Shown: positions 53,415-62,946, counted from the stretch's first letter. The stretch: 64,000 bases of DNA from an uncultured Flavobacteriales bacterium (GCA_943789205.1 CALSTG010000001.1:434001-498000); one strand, 5' to 3'. Notes: generated by a model not told the origin, from the letters alone. Translations and numbers: made by a program.

Positions 53415-54029
53415 ATGGATGAGATCAGAAGATATTTTCCAGAATTTTCATCCAAACAACATGAACAACTCGATCAGTTAACCGAAATATATGAAGAATG
53501 GAATGCTAAAATAAATGTTATATCTCGCAAAGACATGATGCATTTCAGAGAACGACACGTACTTCATTCTCTTGGTATTCAGAAATTTGCGGGTTTTGAA
53601 AAAGGTAGTAATATCCTTGATATCGGTACTGGTGGAGGATTCCCAGGTGTTCCTCTAGCTATTGCAAACCCTGAATGTAACTTCACGCTTCTTGATTCAA
53701 TAGGTAAAAAATTAAAGGTCATTGAAGAAGTTAAACATCAACTGAACCTCAAAAACATAACAACGATTCATTCAAGGGTAGAAGATCATGATGGCCATTA
53801 CAACTATATTGTAAGTAGAGCTGTTACTAACATGCCGAGCTTTATGAAACTAACTAGACACCTTTCTATTAAAGAAAATAAAACCTTCAAAGGACTATTT
53901 TATTTAAAAGGCGGTGACTTCAACGATGAATTAAGAAAAGTCAAAATGAAATTCAAAATTTATGACTTAAACAAAAGTTTCGAAACGGCATTTTTTGAAA
54001 CCAAAAAAGTGGTTGAGTTAAGGTATTAA
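53415..54029 (+). CDS. rsmG: 16S rRNA (guanine527-N7)-methyltransferase RsmG
   Basis: This 204-residue SAM-dependent methyltransferase has the SAM-binding ILDIGTGGGFPGVPLAIANPE and the family motif INVISRKDMMHFRERHVLHSL. YIVSRAVTNMPSF is also present, and the length is typical. It acts on the 530 loop of 16S rRNA. It begins right after the sigma factor stop and is convergent with apaG, sharing 4 bases at the stops. Confidence 0.94.
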   Translation: MDEIRRYFPEFSSKQHEQLDQLTEIYEEWNAKINVISRKDMMHFRERHVLHSLGIQKFAGFEKGSNILDIGTGGGFPGVPLAIANPECNFTLLDSIGKKLKVIEEVKHQLNLKNITTIHSRVEDHDGHYNYIVSRAVTNMPSFMKLTRHLSIKENKTFKGLFYLKGGDFNDELRKVKMKFKIYDLNKSFETAFFETKKVVELRY

Positions 54030-54412
54030 TTTAAGAGCACCGGATAAATCAAACTGAAAGCAGGAATATCTGCATAAAATAGCTCCTCAGAAGTAAGGTC
54101 CTTGAAAAAGAACTTTCCATACATCATACCCATAGAAACAATCAATTCACAACCGCTAGTGTAACTAAATTCTTGTCCAGGCATAAGCGTTGGAGTTTCA
54201 CCAACAACGCCCTCCCCACTGATTGTTGAAATTCCATGTAATAAATGAAGTACATGCCACTCCCGAGAAAGCAGCTGCACTGGATAGCTCAGACGATTTC
54301 GGATAGTAATTTCATAATTATAAAAGAAATTGGAATCTGCTTCTGTGAACAAATCATTTCTGAACCAACTCGATACTGAGATTTCAATGCCTTTAGTTTG
54401 AGTGTGCGTCAT
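54026..54412 (-). CDS. apaG: ApaG family protein
   Basis: This 128-residue protein is a single fibronectin-type-III-like ApaG domain, with the family segments GIEISVSSWF, FFYNYEITIRNRL, VQLLSREWHVL and GVVGETPTLMPGQEFSYTSG. A 'MGMMYGKFFF' stretch follows. ApaG has been linked to cobalt and magnesium resistance, but its biochemical role is unclear. It is monocistronic, convergent with rsmG and divergent from nqrA. Confidence 0.92.
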   Translation of the reverse strand: MTHTQTKGIEISVSSWFRNDLFTEADSNFFYNYEITIRNRLSYPVQLLSREWHVLHLLHGISTISGEGVVGETPTLMPGQEFSYTSGCELIVSMGMMYGKFFFKDLTSEELFYADIPAFSLIYPVLLN

Positions 54413-54510
54413 GAAATAAAGTTATTCTATTCTTATCAAATATCCATAACAATAAATGAATTTAAATAGAGAATACGCAGTATTTGCCTATAAATGACTA
54501 AAAAATGTAG

Positions 54511-54600
54511 TATTCAATTGAATAAAACATGGCTTTTACGTTTAAAAAGATGAATTCATTTCAGGACTAACAAATATTGTTATTTAGAACAATTCTAAAT
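54511..54600 (+). promoter_or_regulatory. Cluster of palindromes upstream of the nqr operon
   Basis: Three perfect palindromes lie within 90 bases: TATTCAATTGAATA (54511-54524), ATGAATTCAT (54550-54559) and ATTTAGAA-CAA-TTCTAAAT (54582-54600, 8-bp arms). The rest of the 277-base gap shows nothing else I recognise apart from the -7 element at 54657. They are candidate operators. AT-rich sequence makes the shorter ones weaker evidence. Confidence 0.4.
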
Positions 54601-54656
54601 TATTATTTAAGGGTATATTATTTACCACCTTGTCCTTACTACGCTTAGGAATTTCG

Positions 54657-54664
54657 TAATTTTG
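54657..54664 (+). promoter_or_regulatory. -7 element of the nqr operon
   Basis: TAATTTTG matches TANNTTTG and ends 25 bases before the nqrA start. A TTG lies at 54630-54632 with rather long spacing. A single promoter for nqrA-F is likely because the genes are separated by 15 bases or less. Confidence 0.5.
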
Positions 54665-54689
54665 TCATCTAATTATAATTGCAATTTTC

Positions 54690-56042
54690 ATGTCCAATAC
54701 AATCAGTATTCGAAAAGGTCTGAATATCAGACTTGTAGGAGAAGCAAAAAAAGAAATCAAAGATATTTCAGTTTCGTCAACTGTCGGTATTTCACCACTA
54801 GATTTTCACGGATTAACACCAAAAATGGTTGTGAAAGAAGGTGATGTTGTAAAGGTTGGAGATGTTCTATTTTTTGATAAAAAAGAAGCATCAGTAAAAT
54901 TTGTAAGCCCTGTGAGTGGAACCGTAAAGTCTATTGTTCGCGGTGATAAACGAAGAATTATGAATGTTCTTATATCTACAGATGGTAAACAAACGTCAAA
55001 AAAATTCGATGTTGATAAAGTTGCCGATTTCAGCGCTGAAGACATTAAAGCTTTGTTACTTGAATCAGGATTTTGGAGCGCAATTAAGCAAAGACCATTA
55101 GATGTAATTGCGAATCCAAACAATCAGCCTAAAGGTTTCTTTGTTTCCTCTTTTGATTCATCACCATTAGCGCCTGACTATGATTACATGCTGGGAGAAG
55201 ACTTTGAAAGCCTTCAAAAAGGTTTCGATGCACTTTCAAAACTGACAGGAGATAAAGTTCACCTAAGCAGTAAGCCTAACTCTATTTTTAATAAAATCAA
55301 AGGTGTCAAGCATCATTCATTTGATGGTTTACATCCGGCCGGCAATGTTGGTACGCAAATGCACCACATTGACCCAGTTAATAAGGGAGAATTCGTTTGG
55401 TCGATGAATATTCAAGAAGTAGCAGCTTTTGGCAAATTACTTTCAGAAGGAACAGTTCAAGCAACAAGAAAGGTTGCGCTAACTGGTTCTGAACTTAAAA
55501 ACCCCCATTACATTACTGTCGTTAAAGGAACAGAAATGAGTGCCATCCTTGATAAAGCAGTTGAAGGCTCTAATGTGAGATACATATCAGGAAACGTTTT
55601 AACGGGAGATCAAAAAAACTTGACAGATTTCTTGGGGCATTATCACAATCAAGTTACAGTAATACCTGAAGGTAATGAATATAAATTTTTCTTAACAAGT
55701 GGATGGTTAGGGCACGGATTTGATAAATTTTCTAACTCACGGTTGTTTCCTACATTTTTACTTCCAAAAAGTAAAAAATTCACATTAGACACAAATACAA
55801 ACGGTGAAGAAAGAGCTTTTGTAGTATCAGGAGAGCTTGAGAGAGTATTTCCGTTTGACATCCTGCCTGTTCAGCTAACCAAAGCTGCAATCACTCAAGA
55901 CATTGATGGTATGGAGAACTTAGGTATTTATGAGGTAGCCCCTGAAGACTTTGCTTTGTGCGAATACGTTTGCACGACTAAAATCAATATTCAAGAAAAA
56001 ATAAGACAAGGACTAGACCTAATTGCTAGTGAATGTATGTAA
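54690..56042 (+). CDS. nqrA: Na+-translocating NADH:quinone oxidoreductase subunit A
   Basis: This 450-residue peripheral subunit of the sodium pump has the NqrA start (ISIRKGLNIRLVGEAKKEI, DFHGLTPKMVVKEGDVVKVGD) and the lipoyl-like hybrid motif FVSPVSGTVKSIVRGDKRRI. Other features are HPAGNVGTQMHHIDPVNKGE and the C-terminal LGIYEVAPEDFALCEYVCTTK. It heads the six-gene nqr operon. Confidence 0.96.
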   Translation: MSNTISIRKGLNIRLVGEAKKEIKDISVSSTVGISPLDFHGLTPKMVVKEGDVVKVGDVLFFDKKEASVKFVSPVSGTVKSIVRGDKRRIMNVLISTDGKQTSKKFDVDKVADFSAEDIKALLLESGFWSAIKQRPLDVIANPNNQPKGFFVSSFDSSPLAPDYDYMLGEDFESLQKGFDALSKLTGDKVHLSSKPNSIFNKIKGVKHHSFDGLHPAGNVGTQMHHIDPVNKGEFVWSMNIQEVAAFGKLLSEGTVQATRKVALTGSELKNPHYITVVKGTEMSAILDKAVEGSNVRYISGNVLTGDQKNLTDFLGHYHNQVTVIPEGNEYKFFLTSGWLGHGFDKFSNSRLFPTFLLPKSKKFTLDTNTNGEERAFVVSGELERVFPFDILPVQLTKAAITQDIDGMENLGIYEVAPEDFALCEYVCTTKINIQEKIRQGLDLIASECM

Positions 56043-56058
56043 TTAAAAAAGAGAATCT

Positions 56059-57303
56059 GTGAAATTTTTAGAAAAATATTTACACAAAATGGAGCCTCAC
56101 TTTATAAAAGGTGGGAAATACGAAAAGTGGAATCCATTATTTGAGACCCTCGCAACTTTTGCATTTACGCCGAAGTTAGTAACGACAAAAGGAACGCACA
56201 TTAGAGATGGTGTGGATCTTAAACGAACTATGTTCACCGTAGTCATTGCACTAATACCTTGTTTATTATTTGGTATTTACAATACTGGGCATTGGGAATA
56301 TGCCGTAGCGGAAGGAAATAGAGACATACCTTATTTCGCAGAAATGGGTACGAAATTCTTAACGGGTTTAACCATTGTACTGCCGGTTGTAGTTGTATCA
56401 TATGGGGTTGGCCTTACGATTGAATTCATTTTTGGTATGCTTAGAGGACACTCTCTTCATGAGGGCTTTTTAGTTTCCGGAATGCTAATTCCATTAACAA
56501 TGCCCGCAGACGTTCCATTATGGATGGTAGCAATAGCAACGGCATTTGCCGTAATTATTGGAAAGGAAATTTTTGGTGGAACAGGAATGAATGTCGTTAA
56601 TATAGCCTTAACTGCACGTGCTTTCCTTTTCTTTGCTTACCCAACATCAATGTCAGGTGATAAAGTTTGGATGTCAGGATTAGGCGATAAAATGTCGACA
56701 AACTCAGCTGATTTAGATGGTTTTTCTGGGGCAACAGCCCTGGGTGATCTTGCCTCATTTATGTCAGACAAGGCCACAGTTGCAGGGGAAACTGTTCAAT
56801 CAAGTATGGCATTACAAAGCTTCTCGTCAGAATATGGCGTGTGGGAATCTTTTGTAGGCATGATACCGGGCTCTATTGGTGAAACTTCAACCTTGGCTTG
56901 TTTGATTGGTGGTTTATTGTTGGTGTTAACGGGAGTAGGATCTCTTAGAATAATATTATCGTTTTTCGCTGGAGGTTTTATTATGGGGCTTCTTTTAAAC
57001 ATGATTGGTGGCAATGCGTATCTCGATCTTGCAGCGCATCATCATTTAGTGATTGGAGGATTTGCCTTTGGTGCTGTTTTCATGGCGACAGATCCAGTAA
57101 CCGCATCACAAACTGCGTTTGGTAAAATAATTTATGGATTCTTAGGTGGCTTCTTGGCAATCATGATTCGAGTATTGAATCCTGCTTATCCAGAAGGTGT
57201 TTTCCTTGCTATACTATTTATGAATATCATGGCGCCTATCATTGATCATTACATCATTCAGGCGAATATTAATAGAAGACTTAAAAGACTTAAAACAGCA
57301 TAA
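56059..57303 (+). CDS. nqrB: Na+-NQR subunit B
   Basis: This 414-residue membrane subunit starts at GTG. It carries the covalent FMN site in DGFSGATALGDLASF (the family threonine of SGAT) and about ten spans. Other family segments are HIRDGVDLKRTMFTVVIALIP, GKEIFGGTGMNVVNIALTARAFLFFAYP and FMATDPVTASQTAFGKIIYGF. It forms the core of the sodium channel with NqrD and NqrE. It lies 16 bases after nqrA and 2 bases before nqrC. Confidence 0.96.
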   Translation: MKFLEKYLHKMEPHFIKGGKYEKWNPLFETLATFAFTPKLVTTKGTHIRDGVDLKRTMFTVVIALIPCLLFGIYNTGHWEYAVAEGNRDIPYFAEMGTKFLTGLTIVLPVVVVSYGVGLTIEFIFGMLRGHSLHEGFLVSGMLIPLTMPADVPLWMVAIATAFAVIIGKEIFGGTGMNVVNIALTARAFLFFAYPTSMSGDKVWMSGLGDKMSTNSADLDGFSGATALGDLASFMSDKATVAGETVQSSMALQSFSSEYGVWESFVGMIPGSIGETSTLACLIGGLLLVLTGVGSLRIILSFFAGGFIMGLLLNMIGGNAYLDLAAHHHLVIGGFAFGAVFMATDPVTASQTAFGKIIYGFLGGFLAIMIRVLNPAYPEGVFLAILFMNIMAPIIDHYIIQANINRRLKRLKTA

Positions 57304-57305
57304 TT

Positions 57306-58052
57306 ATGGCACTTAATAAAGAATCAAATGGATTCACTTTTGGATTTGCGATTGTCCTGGTTGTTGTCCTTGGTGTTATTCTCGCATCACTAGCTGAAGG
57401 CCTAAAGCCATTAAAACAAAAGAATGTTCGTGTTAAAAAGCAGATCGATATACTGTCTGCAATGATGGATGTAGAAAAAGAAGGTATCGACCGTTCTAAC
57501 GCAGAGGCAGAATTCTCCAAATATGTTGACCTATCAAAGGCAGTGATACTGAATAATGTAGGTGAAGAAGTTGCTCGAGGTAAGGAAGCTTTTGAAGTTG
57601 ATATCAAAAAAGAATATCGAGATAAAAACCTTGAAGAAAAAGATAAAAAGTTTCCCCTTTTCATAGCAAAGGATAAAAAATCAAACGAAACTAGATACAT
57701 CATTCCAGTCGTTGGTAAAGGTCTTTGGGGACCAATTTGGGGTTATATATGTCTGGAAGAGGATATGAGAACGATACAAGGTGTTTCATTCGATCATAAA
57801 ACTGAAACTCCTGGCCTCGGTGCAGAAATCAATAAACCCTTTTTTATGGACCGTTGGAAAACATCCCAGATTAGCAATGATGCTGGTGATTTTCAAAAAT
57901 ACGAGGTTGTCAAAGACAATTCAGGCTCAACGGATCCTAGTAAGGTTGATGGAATTACAGGAGGAACAATTACTTCTAAAGGTGTAGAAGAAATGGTGAA
58001 TCGAAGTCTAGAAATATACTCGAACTACTTTAAGAACATAAATTCAAAATAA
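57306..58052 (+). CDS. nqrC: Na+-NQR subunit C
   Basis: This 248-residue protein has one N-terminal membrane span (about 11-30) and a periplasmic FMN-binding domain. The covalent FMN motif appears as DGITGGTITSKGVEEMV, with T-G-G-T in place of the commoner S-G-A-T. GKGLWGPIWGYICLEEDMRTIQGVSF and HKTETPGLGAEI are also typical. It precedes nqrD by one base. Confidence 0.95.
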   Translation: MALNKESNGFTFGFAIVLVVVLGVILASLAEGLKPLKQKNVRVKKQIDILSAMMDVEKEGIDRSNAEAEFSKYVDLSKAVILNNVGEEVARGKEAFEVDIKKEYRDKNLEEKDKKFPLFIAKDKKSNETRYIIPVVGKGLWGPIWGYICLEEDMRTIQGVSFDHKTETPGLGAEINKPFFMDRWKTSQISNDAGDFQKYEVVKDNSGSTDPSKVDGITGGTITSKGVEEMVNRSLEIYSNYFKNINSK

Positions 58053-58053
58053 T

Positions 58054-58732
58054 ATGAGTGCTGATAAAAAATCTTCTGAGCCATTATTTTCGAAAAAAAA
58101 TAAAAAGCTTATTACAGATCCATTAACAGACAACAATCCTGTTACGATACAGGTTTTGGGCATCTGCTCTGCCTTAGCAATTACTGTGCAGGTGAATCAA
58201 GCTATTGTAATGTCGTTATCCGTTTTGTTTGTTATTATAATGGGTAATTGGATTGTTTCATTATTACGTAATCTTATTCCTTCTCGGATCAGAATTATTG
58301 TTCAATTACTTGGTTGTCGCATCTTTAGTAATTATTGTTGACCAAGTTTTGGCAGCATTTCTACCTGACTTGTCTGCTAAGCTTTCTGTGTTCGTTGGTT
58401 TAATCATTACAAACTGCATTATCATGGGTCGTCTTGAAGCATTTGCAATGGCTAACAAACCATGGCCTTCTATACTTGACGGTTTTGGAAATGGAATCGG
58501 GTACGGTGCGATTTTAATCATTGTTGCTGTATTTAGAGAACTTTTTGGTTCAGGAACATTAATGGGTTTTCCCATTTTTGGCAATGCACTACCCGGCGAA
58601 GAATCGGGCCTTTATGCGATTGGATACCAAAACAATAATCTTATGATTTTACCTCCGATGGCTCTAATTATTGTTGGCATTATTATTTGGGTTCAAAGAT
58701 CTAGAAACAAAGCTCTAATAGAGGAGCATTAA
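58054..58732 (+). pseudogene. nqrD: Na+-NQR subunit D, interrupted by a +1 frame change
   Basis: NqrD is a membrane subunit needed for the pump. The first frame (58054-58341) reads NNPVTIQVLGICSALAITVQ and [12 protein letters not shown], then departs and stops. The next frame continues with the correct family sequence [38 protein letters not shown] and [13 protein letters not shown] to 58732. One surplus base at about 58309-58313 (CTTGGTT) explains this; without it the protein has about 225 residues. All other nqr genes are intact and the complex needs NqrD. A sequencing error or a real recoding event is therefore more likely than loss. Confidence 0.9.
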
Positions 58733-58743
58733 AATTAAGAATT

Positions 58744-59436
58744 ATGGAAAGTACTCTTGATATATTTGTAAAAGCAATTTTTTCCGAGAATATGATTTTC
58801 GCATATTTCTTGGGGATGTGTTCGTACCTTGCTGTATCCAAAACCGTAAAGACTGCTGTGGGTTTAGGAGCTGCCGTTATTTTTGTTTTAACAGTAACGG
58901 TTCCGGTGAACTTTCTCCTAGAGAACTATGTTTTAAAAGCAGGAGCATTGGAATGGCTGGGAGCTGAGTATGCAGAATTAGATTTAAGCTTTCTCTCGTT
59001 CATAATGTACATTGCAGTAGTAGCATCAATTGTTCAATTGGTAGAGATGTTAGTTGAAAAATTTGCCCCTGCGTTGTACGGAGCATTGGGTATATTTTTA
59101 CCATTAATTGCGGTAAACTGTTCCATTTTGGGAGGCGCGTTGTTTATGCAAGAACGACAGTACTCCACCATATTAGATGCAACTGCATTTTCGTTGGGGT
59201 CTGGTATTGGTTGGTTTATTGCTATTGTGGCTATCGCAGCTATACGTGAAAAACTACGCTACTCAAATGTTCCAGGTCCTCTAAGAGGTTTGGGTATTAC
59301 ATTTATTGTTACAGGACTTATGGGCATGGCTTTTATGAGTTTTATGGGTATCAAGTACGGTGAAGAAGCTCCAAAAGAGGAAATTGAAACTGTTACAACT
59401 ATGATTGAAACAAATAAAGAAAACAACATTAACTAA
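58744..59436 (+). CDS. nqrE: Na+-NQR subunit E
   Basis: This 230-residue membrane subunit has six spans, with ENMIFAYFLGMCSYLAVSK, LPLIAVNCSILGGALFMQER and LGSGIGWFIAIVAIAAIREKL. It is homologous to NqrD and related by inverted topology in the complex. It carries an extra polar, glutamate-rich C-terminal tail of about 25 residues (KYGEEAPKEEIETVTTM) beyond the usual end near FMSFMGI. It lies 11 bases after nqrD. Confidence 0.94.
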   Translation: MESTLDIFVKAIFSENMIFAYFLGMCSYLAVSKTVKTAVGLGAAVIFVLTVTVPVNFLLENYVLKAGALEWLGAEYAELDLSFLSFIMYIAVVASIVQLVEMLVEKFAPALYGALGIFLPLIAVNCSILGGALFMQERQYSTILDATAFSLGSGIGWFIAIVAIAAIREKLRYSNVPGPLRGLGITFIVTGLMGMAFMSFMGIKYGEEAPKEEIETVTTMIETNKENNIN

Positions 59437-59441
59437 TCATT

Positions 59442-60746
59442 ATGGGAACAATTCTGATCATAACCTTAATTGCATTTCTAACGGTCATTTTACTGCTGAC
59501 CTCAATGCTATTGTTTGTAAAGGCTAAAATTTCACCGAAAGGAAAATTGGTGATTGATATTAATGATGGAGAGCGCACGCTAGAAGTTGACGGTGGCGGC
59601 ACCTTACTAAGTACTCTGGGAAGTTCTGGTATATTTTTACCTTCGGCATGCGGAGGAGGTGGAACATGCGTTCAATGTATTTGTCAAGTCAATGAGGGCG
59701 GAGGTGAAATTCTACCTACTGAAGCTCCTCATTTCTCGCGAAAAGAAATTGCATCAAACCATAGGCTTGGATGTCAGGTTAAGGTTAAAGAAAACATGAA
59801 AATTCATATCGAAGAAGAGGTTTTAGGTATCAAAGAATGGAAAGCCAAAGTATCTTCAAATTACAATGTTGCAACATATATTAAAGAATTTATTGTTGAT
59901 ATTCCTGAGGATATGAACTACAGAGCTGGTGGATACATTCAAATCAATATTCCTGAGACTGAAGTTAAATTCGCTGAAATGGATATAACAGCGCACCCAC
60001 AAGACCACCCGGGGGAGCCGAATAAATTTGAAAAAGACTGGTCAGAAGGAAAGTTTGCCATGCGTAATCTTGTTATGAAAAATAATGAAGAAGTAGTTAG
60101 AGCATACTCTATGGCATCATATCCTGCTGAAGGAAGAAAGATAATGCTTAACGTTAGAGTTGCCGCTCCACCATGGGATAGAGCCAATGATAAGTGGGCA
60201 GATATTAACCCTGGTGTAGCATCTTCATATATATTTGGCTTGAAAGAGGGCGACGAAGTGACTATTTCTGGTCCTTACGGTGAATTCTTCATAAATGAGT
60301 CCGACGCAGAAATGCTTTATATTGGTGGTGGTGCCGGAATGGCTCCGATGAGATCTCACCTTTATGAATTATTCAAAACACTGAAAACAGGAAGAAAAGT
60401 AACTTATTGGTATGGCGGACGCTCTAGAGCCGAACTATTCTATATCCATTACTTTAGAGATCTAGAAAAAGAATTCCCGAACTTCAAATTCTACCTTGTT
60501 TTATCTGATGCTTTACCAGAAGATAATTGGGTAAATAAAGAGAACTGTGAAGACGAAAAAGGAGATGGTTTCTCAGGATTTGTTCATCAAGTTGTTATGG
60601 ACCAATATTTATCGAAACATGAGGCACCTGAAGATCTTGAAGTTTATTTCTGTGGACCACCACTTATGAATCAAGCCGTTATTAAAATGTGTGATGATTG
60701 GGGGATACCTGATGAAAACGTCAGGTTTGATGACTTCGGAGGATAA
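59442..60746 (+). CDS. nqrF: Na+-NQR subunit F (NADH-oxidising)
   Basis: This 434-residue subunit accepts electrons from NADH. It has an N-terminal membrane anchor, a 2Fe-2S ferredoxin domain (CGGGGTCVQCICQV with a fourth Cys in HRLGCQVKV), an FAD domain (RAYSMASYP) and an NADH domain (IGGGAGMAPMRSHLYELF, YFCGPPLMNQAV). It ends VRFDDFGG, as is typical. It closes the operon and is convergent with bioF. Confidence 0.96.
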   Translation: MGTILIITLIAFLTVILLLTSMLLFVKAKISPKGKLVIDINDGERTLEVDGGGTLLSTLGSSGIFLPSACGGGGTCVQCICQVNEGGGEILPTEAPHFSRKEIASNHRLGCQVKVKENMKIHIEEEVLGIKEWKAKVSSNYNVATYIKEFIVDIPEDMNYRAGGYIQINIPETEVKFAEMDITAHPQDHPGEPNKFEKDWSEGKFAMRNLVMKNNEEVVRAYSMASYPAEGRKIMLNVRVAAPPWDRANDKWADINPGVASSYIFGLKEGDEVTISGPYGEFFINESDAEMLYIGGGAGMAPMRSHLYELFKTLKTGRKVTYWYGGRSRAELFYIHYFRDLEKEFPNFKFYLVLSDALPEDNWVNKENCEDEKGDGFSGFVHQVVMDQYLSKHEAPEDLEVYFCGPPLMNQAVIKMCDDWGIPDENVRFDDFGG

Positions 60747-60754
60747 TCTAAGGT

Positions 60755-61834
60755 TTACTGTAGCAAACACCTAGTAAGAATATCTATCTCATTTTCTGTA
60801 TTAAAGGCATGTAAACACAGACGTAAACGTGATTTGCCTTGCGGTACCGTTGGTGGATAGATAGCTTTGGTATATATTCCATGAGACTTAATTCGATTTA
60901 CAAGGTCTTCTAGAATTTCTTTATTTTGAAATTCTAAAATCTGAATAGGTGAATTCAAATCTGAAAGAAATTCGAGCGCATGGCATTGTTTTCGGAAATA
61001 AGTGATGTTCTGTTTAAGTAATTGTAGTCTTTCTTCAATATTTGTTTTTGTTACTAGTCGTTCTATGACCTTATAGCTTGAGCTTGGAAGTGCCGTTGAA
61101 TAAATAAAGCTCCTCGAAAAATTGACTAAAAATGATTTCAAGGTATTTGAACCGAGAACTACGGCGCCATGACAGCCATATGCTTTACCAAATGTTACAA
61201 TTCGAGCAAAAACATCTGACTCAACTTGCGTTTCAATGCACATACCTATACCACCTCTGCCATAAACACCTCCTGCATGGGCCTCATCTACTATCAAATA
61301 AGCATTGAACGATTTACATAGTGCGGCGATTTCTGACAAAGGAGCCAGATCACCATCCATGGAGTACAAAGATTCTATAAGTACATAATTGGTAGCAGCC
61401 TTACTCTTATTGAGCTTAGTGCGCAGATCTTCAATATTATTATGCTTAAATGATAAACTTTCCGCCAAAGATAAACGTAATCCGTCCCTCGAACTCGCAT
61501 GCACGTATTGGTCATAAAACACCAAATCGCCTCTTTGTAATATAGCAGATAGTAGCCCAACATTAGCTACATAACCAGAATTATAAATTAAAGCTGCTTC
61601 TGCCTTAAAATGCTCTGCTAGCCTTAGCTCACAGCGCTCCGCTTCTAAAGTATTCCCCGATAACAGACGAGAACCAGTTGATCCATTGGGCTCATCGGAG
61701 ATTGGTATGTTGAATTTTGAAAGTCCAATATAATCGTTGGAAAAAAAATCTATTCCATTTTCGGGAATTTGTAAGGTTCTTAAAGTCCCTGATGCTTTGC
61801 GCTTGAGAAGCTTATTAAGCAGTCTCTCATCCAT
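60755..61834 (-). CDS. bioF: 8-amino-7-oxononanoate synthase-like PLP enzyme
   Basis: This 359-residue alpha-oxoamine synthase-family enzyme would condense pimeloyl-CoA or -ACP with alanine to form 8-amino-7-oxononanoate, a biotin precursor. It has GSTGSRLLSGN, YNSGYVANVGLLSA, VLIESLYSMDGDLAPL, DEAHAGGVYGRGGIG and the PLP lysine in IVTFGKAYGCHGAVVLGS. The overlap with bioB by 8 bases supports bioF over the related kbl. The start is the ATG at 61834. Confidence 0.9.
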   Translation of the reverse strand: MDERLLNKLLKRKASGTLRTLQIPENGIDFFSNDYIGLSKFNIPISDEPNGSTGSRLLSGNTLEAERCELRLAEHFKAEAALIYNSGYVANVGLLSAILQRGDLVFYDQYVHASSRDGLRLSLAESLSFKHNNIEDLRTKLNKSKAATNYVLIESLYSMDGDLAPLSEIAALCKSFNAYLIVDEAHAGGVYGRGGIGMCIETQVESDVFARIVTFGKAYGCHGAVVLGSNTLKSFLVNFSRSFIYSTALPSSSYKVIERLVTKTNIEERLQLLKQNITYFRKQCHALEFLSDLNSPIQILEFQNKEILEDLVNRIKSHGIYTKAIYPPTVPQGKSRLRLCLHAFNTENEIDILTRCLLQ

Positions 61835-62942
61835 CTAAAGTATCCACTTTGGTTACTGTTCTGGGCGTAAAAGATTTATTGGACTTATTTTGCTTTGCTT
61901 TAAGGTATGCTGCCTCTCTTTCCGCTGCAATTCTTTTCTTTTCAATTAAAATTGGATCAGGATTTGTTGTCGGCTGTTCTCCATCAGCAAACGACTCCTT
62001 AGCTACCAATCCTAAAATTGAGAACATTTCTTTATCCTCATTAAATTCAGGGTTTGGGGTTGTCAGTAATTTATCTCCTGCAAATATGGATCCCGCTCCA
62101 GCCATAAAACAAAGTGCTTGAGCTTCCATTGACATTTTCGTACGTCCAGCTGAAAGTCGAACTATAGAATTAGGGAAGGCTATTCGCGTTGTGGCAACCA
62201 TTCTTATCAATTCCCATTGCTCAATAGGTTTTTGGTCCTCTAAAGGTGTTCCTTCAACAGCTACGAGCGCATTAATTGGTATGGACTCAGGTGGATTTTC
62301 CATCTCCATATAGCTCATCAATAATCCAATTCGATCTTCCTCTGTTTCACCCATTCCAATTATCCCTCCAGAACAAACAGATATCCCCGCTTTTCTAGCA
62401 TTATCAATAGTATCGAGACGCTGCTCATATTCTCTTGTGGAAATCACATCAGAGTAGAATTCCTTTGAACTGTCTAAATTGTGATTGTATGCAAATAATC
62501 CTGCATTCTTTAATCGTTTTGCCTGATTTTCCGACATCATACCTAAAGTGCAACACACTTCCATACCCATATCATTCACGCCTTGAACCATTTCAACAAC
62601 CTTATCGAAGTCTCGATTGTCCTTAACTTCTCTCCATGCAGCACCCATACAAAGTCTAGAAGAACCATTTGATTTGGCATTCTTTGCTTGTTCCAAGACA
62701 TCCTCAACTTTCATAATCCCCTCTGCATCTACATCCGTGTGGTATCGTGCCGCTTGTGGACAATATCCACAGTCCTCAGGGCAGCCTCCAGTCTTAATAC
62801 TTAATAGAGAAGACATTTGAACTTCTCTTGGATTATGGTATTTACGATGAATTGTTGCAGCCTCAAATACAAGCTCTAATAAAGGCTTTTGATATAAGGA
62901 CAAAAGGGACTCTTTGTTCGAGTAATCTGGATTAAATTTCAT
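61827..62942 (-). CDS. bioB: Biotin synthase
   Basis: This 371-residue radical SAM enzyme inserts sulphur into dethiobiotin. It has LLSIKTGGCPEDCGYCPQAARYHTDV, in which the CxxxCxxC radical-SAM cluster cysteines are visible, plus GGIIGMGETEEDRIGLL and LSAGRTKMSMEAQ. FMAGAGSIFAGDKLLTTPNPE is also present, with the second cluster Arg in the conserved SAGR. I chose the ATG at 62942 because the -7 element is only four bases upstream. It overlaps bioF, and other bio genes are absent. Confidence 0.95.
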   Translation of the reverse strand: MKFNPDYSNKESLLSLYQKPLLELVFEAATIHRKYHNPREVQMSSLLSIKTGGCPEDCGYCPQAARYHTDVDAEGIMKVEDVLEQAKNAKSNGSSRLCMGAAWREVKDNRDFDKVVEMVQGVNDMGMEVCCTLGMMSENQAKRLKNAGLFAYNHNLDSSKEFYSDVISTREYEQRLDTIDNARKAGISVCSGGIIGMGETEEDRIGLLMSYMEMENPPESIPINALVAVEGTPLEDQKPIEQWELIRMVATTRIAFPNSIVRLSAGRTKMSMEAQALCFMAGAGSIFAGDKLLTTPNPEFNEDKEMFSILGLVAKESFADGEQPTTNPDPILIEKKRIAAEREAAYLKAKQNKSNKSFTPRTVTKVDTLDG

Positions 62943-62946
62943 AATA

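Noticed and set aside
58253..58732. A separate short membrane protein gene between nqrD and nqrE
   Set aside because: It is the second half of nqrD in the shifted frame; the NqrD motifs continue exactly across the break.
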